DNA from: Elusimicrobiaceae bacterium
Lineage (GTDB): Bacteria > Elusimicrobiota > Elusimicrobia > Elusimicrobiales > Elusimicrobiaceae
DNA: 64,000 bases
Assembly: GCA_017525025.1 (NCBI GenBank)
Contig: JAFXUJ010000014.1
Location: 186,001 to 250,000 of the forward strand
Direction: 5' to 3'
The notes beneath the pieces are model-generated. The model searched no databases. It was given only the letters and a program-made list of their open reading frames with translations, and was not told where the DNA came from. The position numbers were made by a program, and so were the translations under genes. This document shows positions 1-9,700 of this stretch, piece by piece (the stretch's first letter is position 1; every line of letters starts with the position of its first letter).

Positions 1-1080
1 CTTATTGCCGTAGCGGAGGACGTACGCGTTATCCTAATTAAATTGGCTGACCGCACCCACAATATGCGCACCTTGGATGCGCTTTCGCCCGAACGTCAAA
101 AATTTAAAGCCTACGAAACCATTTCTCTTTATGCGCCGCTCGCCCAGCGTTTGGGAATGTTTACCATTAAAACGGATTTGGAAGATTTGTCTTTCAAATA
201 CCTTCACCCGGAAGTGTACGAGGATATCCGCCAGCAAGTAGAAGCCCGCACCGCCGATCGGCAAGCGGCTCTGGAACATTTTAAGTCTCACTTGGAACCG
301 GCTTTAAAAGAAGCTAATTTGGAAACCCGCATCTTGGCGCGGGCTAAAAATTACTATTCCATATACCGCAAAATGCAAAAACATCATTGTTCGTTTGCGG
401 AGATTCAAGATTCGCTTGGGGTACGCATTATTACTAAAACCCTACAAGATTGTTACCGCGCGTTGGGCGTTGTACATAATGTATTTAAACCGATTGCCGG
501 CACGTTTACCGATTATATCGCCACCCCCAAAGCCAATATGTACCAAAGTATCCATACCACGGTGCTCTCCCCGGACGGAGATATGATAGAATTGCAGATC
601 CGCACCGAAGAAATGCACCGCACCTGTGAGTACGGTATCGCCGCACACTGGCGTTATAAAATGGGTGGCACCAAGCAAGATAAAAACTTTGACGAAAAAA
701 TCAACTGGATCCGCCGTTGGATTGAGTGGCAGCAAGACTTAACCGCCCCGCGGGAATTTTTGGAAGGATTCAAAACAGACGTCAACTTGCAACAAATTTT
801 TGTATTCACGCCGCGAGCGGACGTAAAATCGCTGCCGGAAGGCTCTACCCCCATTGATTTTGCTTATGCTATCCATACGGACATCGGCAACCATTACGTG
901 GGGGCCAAAGTGAACAACCGCATGGTACGCATGGACTACGTTTTCAAGACCGGAGACGTATGCGAAATTATTACCCGTAAAAACGGGGAACCCAAGCGCG
1001 ATTGGCTTACGGTAGCCAAAACGGCGGCAGCCCGCAGCCACATTAAACGATTTCTACGTAACAAAGGGATCTCGCTATGA
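1..1080 (+). CDS. RelA/SpoT-family (p)ppGpp synthetase, 5' end outside window
   Basis: The frame is open from base 1 and reads LIAVAEDVRVILIKLADR, then THNMRTL, the end of the HD hydrolase domain, so the start lies upstream of the window. The synthetase domain follows: YYSIYRKM, the DSLGVRII strand, DYIATPKANMYQSIHTT and ELQIRTEEMHRTCEYGIAAHW. These are the signatures of the ppGpp-making pocket. A TGS domain comes next (IFVFTPRADVKSLPEG...). The protein stops about 30 residues after TGS, at HIKRFLRNKGISL. Most RelA/SpoT proteins continue for some 250 residues with helical, zinc-finger and ACT domains, which are absent here. The role is making, and probably degrading, the stringent-response alarmone. 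The stop overlaps the next start (ATGA). Confidence 0.93.
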   Translation, partial: LIAVAEDVRVILIKLADRTHNMRTLDALSPERQKFKAYETISLYAPLAQRLGMFTIKTDLEDLSFKYLHPEVYEDIRQQVEARTADRQAALEHFKSHLEPALKEANLETRILARAKNYYSIYRKMQKHHCSFAEIQDSLGVRIITKTLQDCYRALGVVHNVFKPIAGTFTDYIATPKANMYQSIHTTVLSPDGDMIELQIRTEEMHRTCEYGIAAHWRYKMGGTKQDKNFDEKINWIRRWIEWQQDLTAPREFLEGFKTDVNLQQIFVFTPRADVKSLPEGSTPIDFAYAIHTDIGNHYVGAKVNNRMVRMDYVFKTGDVCEIITRKNGEPKRDWLTVAKTAAARSHIKRFLRNKGISL

Positions 1081-1397
1081 CACAACTTACTACCCCAAAA
1101 GCTTGCCCCGCTTGCCACCTACTTATAGAGGAAACCGATAACTTCTGCCGCCATTGCGGACGCAGTTTAAAACCGGGGGAAAGCTTTTTCTATTCTCATA
1201 CGGGGATTATTTTGATGGCCGTGGTGCTCGGGCCGTTTGCGCTTCCTTTTGTTTGGCTTTCTAAACGTATCAGTGCTGCTGCCAAGATCATCTATTCGGT
1301 AGTATTAGGCGCCATCGGTGTTTACTTTTGCATTGCCTGCTACCGGATTTATCAACTTACCATGCAAACCGCTCAAGGCTTAATGGGTGGTTTTTAA
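1077..1397 (+). CDS. Small zinc-ribbon membrane protein, unknown function
   Basis: This 106-residue protein begins with a zinc ribbon (CPAC at 11-14 and CRHCG at about 27-31). Two hydrophobic helices follow, roughly 43-62 and 69-92. It belongs to the broad class of 'zinc-ribbon domain' membrane proteins with no assigned reaction. Its ATG overlaps the stop of the RelA/SpoT gene by four bases, so the two are almost certainly translationally coupled. I do not recognise a specific family, and no function is claimed. Confidence 0.75.
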   Translation: MTQLTTPKACPACHLLIEETDNFCRHCGRSLKPGESFFYSHTGIILMAVVLGPFALPFVWLSKRISAAAKIIYSVVLGAIGVYFCIACYRIYQLTMQTAQGLMGGF

Positions 1398-1422
1398 CAA
1401 AATCCGTCGCGCGCTCTTCATA

Positions 1423-1433
1423 TTTGGTATAAT
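1423..1433 (+). promoter_or_regulatory. Extended -10 promoter of the peptide transporter
   Basis: TTTGGTATAAT contains a perfect TATAAT (1428-1433) preceded by TG plus one base, the extended -10 element. The expected transcript start is near 1440. An AAGGAG ribosome site lies at 1458-1463, about 12 bases before the ATG at 1476. No good -35 box is visible. The same 11-base motif recurs elsewhere in the window. Confidence 0.7.
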
Positions 1434-1475
1434 ATGGGGTAGCCGTTTTTTTAAATTAAGGAGAAAATAAGTAAA

Positions 1476-2900
1476 ATGACAGATGAAGAAGTAAAGCACA
1501 ATGTAACCAAAAACGGCCACCCAAAAGGCTTGTACATGCTTTTTATGGTGGAAATGTGGGAGCGTTTTAACTACTATGGTATGCGTGCACTGCTCGTCTA
1601 TTTTATGACCAGTGCCGTCATTGGTTTCAGCGACCCCCAAGCGTATAAAGTCTACGGTTGGTTTACGGCCTTAGTTTACGCCACGCCCTTGTTAGGGGGT
1701 TTTTTAGCAGATCGGTATATTGGAAAACGTCACGCCATTACCATCGGGGCTATTTTGATGGCGTTGGGCCAATTTACATTGGCCTCCTACGGATTTATCC
1801 CTGCCAAAGTTGCTTTGTATGCCGGTTTGGCTTTAATCATTGCCGGAAATGGTTTTTTCAAACCCAATATTTCCAGTATTGTAGGGGAACTGTATGAACC
1901 CAATGATGTCCGCCGCGACGGTGGTTTTACCATTTTTTACATGGGAATCAACATCGGGGCGTTCTTTGCGCCGTTCGTAACCGGCTATTTGGGAGAAGTA
2001 ACCGCTACCTCTCCGGCCTGGGTTCAATGGCGTTGGGGGTTCCTGGCTGCTGGGTTGGGTATGGTAATTGGCTTGGTATGGTATTTGGTCTCCCAAGAAA
2101 AATACTTGGGGCACGTCGGTTTATTACCGGCACGCAAAGCGGATAAATTCCAAGATCCGGCCGAAAAGGCCAAGGCCGAAGAGGCCAACCGCCCGCTTAC
2201 GCCGGATGAATGGGATAAAATTAAAGCGATCTTCACTTTTACCTTTATCGCCGTTTTCTTCTTTGCGTTCTTTGAGCAAGCAGGCTCTTCCTTGAGTAAA
2301 TTCGCTCAGACCTCTATTCACTTGCCCGTACTGCACTTTCCGGCTTGGTTGGCAGGATTGTTGCCCGAACACATAGCAAAGGCCGGGTTAGAGTTCAAAG
2401 CCTCTTGGTTCCAATCTATCAATCCGATTTCTGTAGTCATTTTGGCGCCGTTATTTGCCAAAATGTGGATTAGATTAGGGCAGAAAAACAAAGAACCTTC
2501 CATCCCTTTTAAATTCGCCATGGGTGTATTTTTAACGGGCTTTGGCTTTTTAGTATTAGCCATTGGAGCCATGTTCTTGTCCCCCACCCATCAAATCAAT
2601 ATGATGTGGTTAATCGCCCTCTACGTGATTCATACTTGCGGCGAGCTTTGCCTGTCGCCGGTGGGGTTATCCATGGTAACTAAGCTTTCACCGGCTAAGT
2701 TCATGTCCATGTTTATGGGTGTATGGTTAGCGTCCTCCTTTGTTGGAAACTTGATGGGAGGATACTTCGCTACGCTATCGGCCAGATTAGAAAATATGTC
2801 TGTTTTCTTTGCAATACCGGCAGGTATTCTCATGGTATTTGGCCTTTTGGTATGGGCCTTCTCTGGCAAAATCAAACAGTGGATGCATGGTGTACACTAA
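1476..2900 (+). CDS. POT/PTR-family proton-dependent oligopeptide transporter
   Basis: This 474-residue inner-membrane protein carries the POT-family signature E-x-x-E-R-F-x-Y-Y-G near residue 26 (MVEMWERFNYYGMRALLVYF), with the proton-coupling ExxER motif intact. The second family block, FYMGINIGAFFAPFVTGYLG, is at about 152-171, and a GELCLSPVGLSMV segment sits in the C-terminal half. It should have 12-14 transmembrane helices. Family members import di- and tripeptides with protons, which suits an organism that ferments amino acids. It is transcribed alone from its own extended -10 promoter and ends in a strong terminator. Confidence 0.92.
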   Translation: MTDEEVKHNVTKNGHPKGLYMLFMVEMWERFNYYGMRALLVYFMTSAVIGFSDPQAYKVYGWFTALVYATPLLGGFLADRYIGKRHAITIGAILMALGQFTLASYGFIPAKVALYAGLALIIAGNGFFKPNISSIVGELYEPNDVRRDGGFTIFYMGINIGAFFAPFVTGYLGEVTATSPAWVQWRWGFLAAGLGMVIGLVWYLVSQEKYLGHVGLLPARKADKFQDPAEKAKAEEANRPLTPDEWDKIKAIFTFTFIAVFFFAFFEQAGSSLSKFAQTSIHLPVLHFPAWLAGLLPEHIAKAGLEFKASWFQSINPISVVILAPLFAKMWIRLGQKNKEPSIPFKFAMGVFLTGFGFLVLAIGAMFLSPTHQINMMWLIALYVIHTCGELCLSPVGLSMVTKLSPAKFMSMFMGVWLASSFVGNLMGGYFATLSARLENMSVFFAIPAGILMVFGLLVWAFSGKIKQWMHGVH

Positions 2901-2913
2901 GATATTTAGCAGC

Positions 2914-2945
2914 AAAAAAGACTCCCCAAACGGGGAGTCTTTTTT
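2914..2945 (+). terminator. Bidirectional intrinsic terminator
   Basis: AGACTCCCC (2919-2927) pairs with GGGGAGTCT (2932-2940) around a four-base loop. An A tract lies upstream and a T tract downstream, so it can work for both the peptide transporter (+) and the convergent pheST operon (-). Confidence 0.92.
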
Positions 2946-2965
2946 ATGAGATAATAGCTGTTTAA

Positions 2966-3226
2966 CTAAACGATTTTGCTCTCTTCTTCTTCCGTTTTGG
3001 CAATCTCTTTATCCAGCTTGGTAGCCAACCGCCGCAATACGGTTTGCGCATTCTTTTTCCACTCCCGCAAGGCCCGTACTTCGGCTTCGGTATTTTTCAA
3101 TTTATCTACGCTGTCTTCCAAGGTTCGCAACCGCTGTTTAAGCGCAAAATTCTCACCCTGCACGTCTTTCTGCCGGGCTAACAGCTGGGAGACCAATAAC
3201 TCTAACTCTTTTAATTTTTCTTGCAT
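2966..3226 (-). CDS. Short coiled-coil protein downstream of pheT (ZapB-like?)
   Basis: An 86-residue, highly charged protein that is helical almost throughout, with heptad-like spacing of leucines (EKLKELELLVSQLLAR, ENFALKQRLRTLEDSV, VLRRLATKLDKEI). There is no signal peptide or membrane segment. It starts three bases after the pheT stop and is surely co-transcribed with pheS-pheT. Many bacteria carry the cell-division protein ZapA close to pheT, and the size and coiled coil here resemble ZapB, so a division-ring role is a reasonable guess but unproven. Confidence 0.7.
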   Translation of the reverse strand: MQEKLKELELLVSQLLARQKDVQGENFALKQRLRTLEDSVDKLKNTEAEVRALREWKKNAQTVLRRLATKLDKEIAKTEEEESKIV

Positions 3227-3229
3227 AGT

Positions 3230-5614
3230 TTAGCGCAATTCCGCGCCGACATGTGCCTTTAACTGTTCTACAATGCGGTTGAAAGCGTCGTCAGTTTCTT
3301 TATCTTTAAGCGTGCGCGCCTTATTGAAAAACGCAAGCGAGAAAGTAACGCTTTTCTTGCCTGCCGGCAAATGTTCGCCTTCATACTTATCAATCAAATG
3401 ATAAGAAAGTTCTACATCTAGCGGCGTTTTATCAAGCGCAGAGGCAATTTGTGCATACGTAACGGCTTTGTCCACTACCACGGACAAATCCCGCAAGGAT
3501 GGCGGAAATACCGCTACCTCTTTGGCGGGTTTAAAATCCTGAGCCGAAAAGCTTTTTTCAATTTGCTTGGTAGTAAATTCAAACGCCCATACATCAGCCG
3601 TTTTAATTCCGAAAGTTTTTAACGTAAGCGGATGAAGTTTGCCGAACTGTCCAATAGATTTACCGCCTAAAAGGATATCCATGCAAATTTTGGGATGCAT
3701 ATAGCAAGGTGCATTTTTAGCCGGAGCAAAAGAGACACCTTCCACCTGGCGCAAAAGTGCTTGCATCATGCCTTTTAGCAGGTAAAAATCAACCGGTTTT
3801 TCCGGCGAGCCGAAGAATTTTTCCTGTTCCAACGTACCGCACAACACACCGGCTACGGCATACCCCTCTACGGGAAAGCCTTTCATAGACTGGAATGTTT
3901 TGGTCGCTTCAAAAAGGGCCAAATTACGGTTGCCGAAGCGCAAATTGCTCTCTACGTTTTTAAGTAACGCAGGTAATAATACCGGACGCAAATAATCCCA
4001 CCCTTGCGCCAAGGCATTTTTAATTTTAATGCAAAATTGCGGGTTTTGCCCGAAGGCTTTTAATTCTTTTTCGCCTACGAAATCAATATTTTTACATTCG
4101 CAAAATCCAAGCCCGATCAGCTCTTGCGCAAATTTCCGGCCCAGTTCAATCCCCTTGGGGGCATCCACAAAAGCTACATACGCGCGTGAAGCGCAAACCG
4201 GAATCTGGTCGTAACCGGCAAAGCGGGCCGCTTCTTCAGCAAGGTCCCACTTATGATTTAAATCGCGTCGGTGCGTGGGTGCTACAAAAGTCCAAGTGTC
4301 TCCATCCGCATGAAATTCCAGCGCCAAGCGCGAGAAAATTTCTTTTAACCGTTCTTCCGTAATTTGCGTGCCCAGAATTTTGTTAATTTCCGCGGGCGTA
4401 AATTTCACCGTCGGGTTTTTATACGGAGCAGGATAAACGTCATTTATTTCGCTGGCCGTTCCGCCGCAAATTTGCACAAACAGTTCGCTGGCCCGGCGCA
4501 TGGCCAAGAGGGCACCGTTTATGTCCGTTCCGCGCTCAAAACGTTGGGAAGAGTCGGACGATACCCCAAACTTCTTAACGGTTTTATTGATCGTCGGCGC
4601 GTCAAAGTGCGCGGCTTCCACAAAAATGTCTGTGGTATCCTCTTGAATACCGCTGTTCAAACCGCCCATAATACCGGCTAAGGCCGTTGCTTTGTTTGCA
4701 TCGGCAATGAGCAGGCAATTTTCATTCAAGATAAGTTCACGACCGTCCAAAACGGTAAATTTTTCGCCTTCTTTTGCGTTGCGGACAATCACTTTTCCGC
4801 CTTCCACCAGGCGCAAGTCAAAGGCGTGCATGGGGTGCCCCAGTTCAAACATAACGTAATTGGTAATATCCACCAGGGCATTTTTAGGGTTGAGGCCCAT
4901 AGCTGCCAAACGCATTTTAAGCCACTCGGGCGATTCTACATTTTTAACACCGCGAATCACGCGCCCAATGTAGCGCGTACAAGCTTGCGGGTTTTGGATT
5001 TCAATATCCAACGCTTTACCCTGCCCCGGGATATCTTTAATTTCCGGAAGTTTAACGGATTTATTAAGTAGCGCGCCCAACTCCCGCGCCACCCCTAAGT
5101 GCGAAAGCAAATCGGGGCGGTTAGAAGTAATTTCCAACTCAAAAAGTGTATCCGCTTTGCCATAGAGAGAAGAAACATCCGTCCCGAGCGGAATTTTTTC
5201 GTCCAGCACCATAATACCGCGTGCCCGGGTATTGGTTAAACCCAATTCATCCGATGAACAAATCATCCCTTCCGATTCTATCCCGCGGATAACGGCCGGT
5301 TTTAATACTTCCTTGCCAAGCCGGGCCCCTACACGGGCCAAAGGCACCTTTTGACCAATAGCCACATTCGGTGCGCCGCAAACTACGCGTTGCGTTTTTC
5401 CGTTCCCCAAATCTAGCGTAACCAAGTGCAAGTGATCGGAATTGGGGTGGTCTTCAATTTGCGTAATCTGCGCCACAAAAACGCCTTCAAAATCGGCCCC
5501 GGTTTTTTCCATAGAAGCGACTTCTATTCCCAAATCGGTTAGTTTTTGGGATAAATCTTCGGGCGTTAAATCAAGTTCAATAAAATCTTTAAGCCAAGAA
5601 TATAGAATTTTCAT
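3230..5614 (-). CDS. pheT: Phenylalanine-tRNA ligase beta subunit
   Basis: The 794-residue protein has normal bacterial PheT length and domain order: N-terminal tRNA-binding domain (about 40-150), B3/B4 editing domain (about 210-370, with ALVDITNYVMFELGHPMHAFD), B5 domain (about 400-480), the catalytic-like core and the C-terminal FDX-ACB anticodon-binding domain (from about 700; PSLRDLSVVVD). With PheS it forms the alpha2beta2 enzyme that charges tRNA-Phe and removes mischarged tyrosine. It starts 12 bases after the pheS stop with an AAGGA site upstream. A tRNA-Phe gene lies elsewhere in this window. Confidence 0.98.
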   Translation of the reverse strand: MKILYSWLKDFIELDLTPEDLSQKLTDLGIEVASMEKTGADFEGVFVAQITQIEDHPNSDHLHLVTLDLGNGKTQRVVCGAPNVAIGQKVPLARVGARLGKEVLKPAVIRGIESEGMICSSDELGLTNTRARGIMVLDEKIPLGTDVSSLYGKADTLFELEITSNRPDLLSHLGVARELGALLNKSVKLPEIKDIPGQGKALDIEIQNPQACTRYIGRVIRGVKNVESPEWLKMRLAAMGLNPKNALVDITNYVMFELGHPMHAFDLRLVEGGKVIVRNAKEGEKFTVLDGRELILNENCLLIADANKATALAGIMGGLNSGIQEDTTDIFVEAAHFDAPTINKTVKKFGVSSDSSQRFERGTDINGALLAMRRASELFVQICGGTASEINDVYPAPYKNPTVKFTPAEINKILGTQITEERLKEIFSRLALEFHADGDTWTFVAPTHRRDLNHKWDLAEEAARFAGYDQIPVCASRAYVAFVDAPKGIELGRKFAQELIGLGFCECKNIDFVGEKELKAFGQNPQFCIKIKNALAQGWDYLRPVLLPALLKNVESNLRFGNRNLALFEATKTFQSMKGFPVEGYAVAGVLCGTLEQEKFFGSPEKPVDFYLLKGMMQALLRQVEGVSFAPAKNAPCYMHPKICMDILLGGKSIGQFGKLHPLTLKTFGIKTADVWAFEFTTKQIEKSFSAQDFKPAKEVAVFPPSLRDLSVVVDKAVTYAQIASALDKTPLDVELSYHLIDKYEGEHLPAGKKSVTFSLAFFNKARTLKDKETDDAFNRIVEQLKAHVGAELR

Positions 5615-5626
5615 CTCGCAGTTTCC

Positions 5627-6667
5627 TTAGAATTGTTTTAAAATACGCAAATCGTTTTCATAAAACGTGCGGATATCTTTGATGTTTAGCATCATCATAG
5701 CCAAACGTTCTACTCCCATTCCAAACGCATAGCCGCTAAACTCTTCCGGATCAATGCCGCAATTTTTAAGCACGTTGGGATGGACGACACCGGCACCTAA
5801 CATTTCAATCCAACCGCTTCCTTTGCATACGTTGCAACCTTTCCCCTGGCAAAATACGCATTTCACATCCACTTCCACGCTGGGTTCCGTAAAAGGGAAA
5901 AAGGACGGGCGGAAACGAATTTCGGCCTTGTTCCCAAACAATCCTTTCATGAACGCGGTAAGATCGCTTTTCAAATCAGCCATACTGACGTTTTTATCCA
6001 CATATAATCCTTCTATTTGGTGGAAAACAGGGCTATGGGTAGCATCCAAACTGTCGTTTCTAAATACGCGGCCCGGTGCCATAATACGCAGCGGCGGTTT
6101 ATGTTTTTCCATATACCGGCTTTGTACATTAGAGGTGTGCGTACGCAATACAAGCGGAGTTTTGCCATCTACAAAAAAAGTATCTTGGGCATCCCGCGCC
6201 GGGTGGTGAAGCGGAATATTTAACAAATCAAAGTTATGTTTCTCATCTTCTACCCAAGGTCCTTCGGCCCACTCAAAACCGAGGCGCGCCAAAATATCGG
6301 TCATACGGTCTTGTGCAACCGCTAAAGGATGACGATGCCCTTGTGCCACGGGATAGCCGGGCAAAGATAAATCTATATCGGTTTTATTTAATTCTTCATT
6401 GATCGCCTTGGCGGCTAACGTTTGCGTTTTTTCATCCAGGGCAGCCGTCAACTCCGCTTTTAAGGCATTCCCCAGCGGTCCGGCTGTTTTTTTATCTTCA
6501 ATAGAAAAATCTTTCAGGCCCTTTAACAACTCGGTTAAGGCCCCTTTGCGGCCCAGGGCAGCCACCCGTAATTCTTCTACGGCGGCCAAATCATTTACCT
6601 GGGAAATTTTTGTTTTGTATTCTTGCGCAATGGTTTCGCAAGCGGTTTTGAATTCAGCAATCGTCAT
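5627..6667 (-). CDS. pheS: Phenylalanine-tRNA ligase alpha subunit
   Basis: The 346-residue class II synthetase subunit shows the conserved blocks NFDLLNIPLHHPARDAQDTF, LRTHTSNVQSRYM, VFRNDSLDATHSPVFHQIEG (motif 2) and GYAFGMGVERLAMM (motif 3). A four-cysteine insert (CVFCQGKGCNVCKGSGW) matches a form common in many bacteria. The N-terminal coiled coil that binds tRNA spans about residues 1-90. It is the first gene of pheS-pheT-coiled-coil. No Shine-Dalgarno site precedes the ATG; a TATAAT box lies six bases upstream, suggesting a leaderless message. Confidence 0.98.
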   Translation of the reverse strand: MTIAEFKTACETIAQEYKTKISQVNDLAAVEELRVAALGRKGALTELLKGLKDFSIEDKKTAGPLGNALKAELTAALDEKTQTLAAKAINEELNKTDIDLSLPGYPVAQGHRHPLAVAQDRMTDILARLGFEWAEGPWVEDEKHNFDLLNIPLHHPARDAQDTFFVDGKTPLVLRTHTSNVQSRYMEKHKPPLRIMAPGRVFRNDSLDATHSPVFHQIEGLYVDKNVSMADLKSDLTAFMKGLFGNKAEIRFRPSFFPFTEPSVEVDVKCVFCQGKGCNVCKGSGWIEMLGAGVVHPNVLKNCGIDPEEFSGYAFGMGVERLAMMMLNIKDIRTFYENDLRILKQF

Positions 6668-6673
6668 AATATT

Positions 6674-6679
6674 ATTATA
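6674..6679 (-). promoter_or_regulatory. -10 box of pheS, placed for a leaderless mRNA
   Basis: A perfect TATAAT on the minus strand is followed by only six bases (AATATT) before the pheS ATG at 6667-6665. A start site seven bases after the box would fall on the A of ATG. No purine-rich ribosome site lies in between. Confidence 0.6.
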
Positions 6680-6711
6680 GTAAATAATCCGCTACGCGCA
6701 CTACACGCGCG

Positions 6712-6753
6712 TACGCAAGAAATCAAAAGGGAACGGAAAGCGTCCGTTCCCTT
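6712..6753 (-). terminator. Intrinsic terminator of the efflux operon
   Basis: AAGGGAACGGA (6727-6737) pairs with TCCGTTCCCTT (6743-6753), an 11-bp perfect stem with a five-base loop. Read on the minus strand it is followed by TTTTGATTTCTT. It lies 23 bases after the RND pump stop. Confidence 0.88.
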
Positions 6754-6776
6754 ATCCGATCGTATTTGAAAGGACG

Positions 6777-9700
6777 TTAATCTTCTTGGGGCACCTCGGA
6801 AAGGATATGGGGCTGATTTTTATCTTCCGGGTAAGGGATCCCTTTGAATTTATAGTTAATCCAATCGCCCAAGTTATCCATTAAAATGTAGGTAACCGGT
6901 GTCATCAACAGCGTAACTAAGAGGGACAAAGCTTGTCCACCCACAATTACAATCGCCAAACTGCGGCGTTGCTCGCTACCTACGCTATTGGAAAATAACA
7001 TCGGGGCTACACCCACAATTAACGTTAAAGTGGTCATTAAAATCGGACGCAAACGCACGCGGTTGGCTTGCAAGATTGCGTTTGTCCGACCATATCCACG
7101 GGCGCGGAGCTGGTTGGTATAGTCCGTCTGCAAAATAGCGTTTTTACTGACTACCCCAATCAACATAAAAATACCTAACAAACTATACAAGTTAAGCGAT
7201 TGCCCGGTTAAAAAGAGTGATAGCACCGCAAACGGTAGTGTCAGCGGCAAGCTGACAATAATTGCCACCGGGTGAGTATAACTTTCAAACTGGGCTGCTA
7301 AGATCATGTATTTAAAGAAGAACGCTAAAATGAAGGCCATTAGGAATGAGCTGAACATTTTACCCATTTCCTGCGCCATACCGGACGAGCCACCCGTATA
7401 TTCTACTCCGGCATGTAAGTTCTCATAAATTTTATCCACCAGTTGCAAGGCACTGCGCATATCAATACCGTTCAAGTTGGCCTGTACGGTTACTTGCCGC
7501 TGGCGATTGTGGCGGTCAATTTGGCTGGGGCCGGTGCCTTCCTCTACCACGGCTACCGCGTCCAAACGGAACATTTGGTCTTTCCCGTTTACTTTACCCG
7601 GCACCATCAGGGCGGAAATAGCTTCCTTTGTGTCGCGGTATTCTTCTGCCACGCGAACACGCACATTGTAGAGTTCATCACCGTCTTTAAACTTAGTGAT
7701 ATCGTCCTCACCGCCTACCATGGTACGCAAAGCAGAAGCAATTTGAGAGATTTTAACCCCTAAATTCTGCGCTTTATCGCGGTTAATGATAACGCGGTAT
7801 TCCGGCTTGGATAAATCTAACGATGTATCTAAATCAATAAACCGCGGATCTTTGGCTAACTGATCCAACATTGCCTGACTGTATTCGCCCAGTTTTTCAA
7901 TATCCGGCCCGGAAATAATGTATTCCAGTTCGTGCGCACCGGAAGAAGGCGTTTCACTGGCAATATAAGCGTTGCTTTTCAATCCGTCGTACTTTTTCAT
8001 GAGTTCGCGCACGGTTTTTAAATATTCAGCCGTCGTAAGGCCTCCGCGTTTTTCGCGGTCCTCAAACTCTACACGGATATATCCTTTATTGGCCGGATTG
8101 GCCGACACAAAACTGCTGGATGACACCCCGGCCGCCACTAAGGTATCTTTCACATACGGCAAGCGTCGCACGTCGCGCTCGATTTGTTGTAAAATTTCCC
8201 GGGTATCCGTATAGCTCGTTCCTACCGGAGCTTCTATGGAAATTTGAATTTTACCGCTATCATCCGTTGGGAAAAATTCCCCCCCTACGCGCATGACCAT
8301 CGGAATCAACAGGAACATACACAGACACGCCAAGCCCACCATAATTTTGCGGTGGTGAATAGACCAGTTTAATAGCGGCATATACCAATCCACCAATTTC
8401 TTATTGATGCCGTCAACGATCTCATCCATTTTTGTTTTGGCCAACCCGCCTTTTAACATCTTGGCACATAACATGGGAGTCAACGTCAAAGCCACGATAC
8501 CCGATAATGCAATGGCGAACACAACCGTCATCCCGTAACTACGCACAATACGCCCAACCATTCCGTCCATGTACGCAAGCGGCAAGAAAATAACCAAAAT
8601 AGAGAGCGTAGTGGCAATAACGGTAGATGTAATTTCGTGCGAACCGTCAAACGCGGCTTGTTTGGCACTTTTGTTATATTTTTCCATATGACGGAAAATA
8701 TTTTCCAGCATAACGATAGCGTCGTCAATTACAATACCCACCGCCACCAAAAGGCCTAAAAGCGTCATGGTATCAATGGTAAACCCGGACATTTTCATGA
8801 AAATAAAGGAGCCGATAATAGAAATCGGCATAGCTAAAAACGCAATAAAGGTAGAGCGCAAAGAGCCCATGAAAATAAGCACCATGATACCGGCCAAAAA
8901 TCCACCCAGAATCAAGTGTTCTAACACGCTATGGACGGAAGCATTGATGTTGCCGGATTGGTCCATCAATAGAGAAATAGAGATATCTTGCGGCAAAGAA
9001 GGAGCAATGCGTTCTAATTTTTCTTTAATACCTTCCACCACGGCCAGCGTATTGGTACCGGATTGTTTGGTTACTTCCAACGTAACAGAGCGACGACCGT
9101 TTAAGAAAGTAGATTCCCGTTCGTATTCGCCGGAGTCTTCCGCATAGCCGATATCGGCGATTTTGATAGAGGTTCCGTTGCGATTGGCAATAAAAATATC
9201 GTTAAAAGAATCTACTTCTTCTATGCGGCCCAAGATACGCAAGTTAAATTCTTGGTGCACTTGCTCCACACGCCCGCCGGGGATCTCCACGTTTTGGTCC
9301 GCCAAGGCAGCAGCCACATCACTAATCGGTAAATTAAGTGAAAAGAGTTTCAACGGATTGACCGTAATGTGGATTTCACGCTCCCGGCCTCCAACGATAT
9401 TAACGGCCCCTACCCCGCGGATATTTTCAATATTTTCTTTGATTTTCTTTTTGGCAATTTCGGTTAGTTCAATAATATCCCGGTCTCCCGATACAATCAC
9501 GTTGATAACAGCCATCGCGTCCACATTTATTTTTTGCACCACGGGGACTTCCGTTCCTTGCGGGAGTTCGTTTTTGACAAGTTCCACTTTATCGCGGACT
9601 TCCTGGGCAGCCACAGCTCCGTCTTTATCCATCTTGAATTTAATACTGACAAGCGATGCACTTTCCATACTTTGGGATTTAATTTCATCAATCCCTTCTA

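Noticed and set aside
6668-6776. Possible T-box or attenuator leader for pheST
   Set aside because: The -10 box sits six bases from the ATG, leaving no leader; the hairpin in this gap points to the efflux operon terminator.
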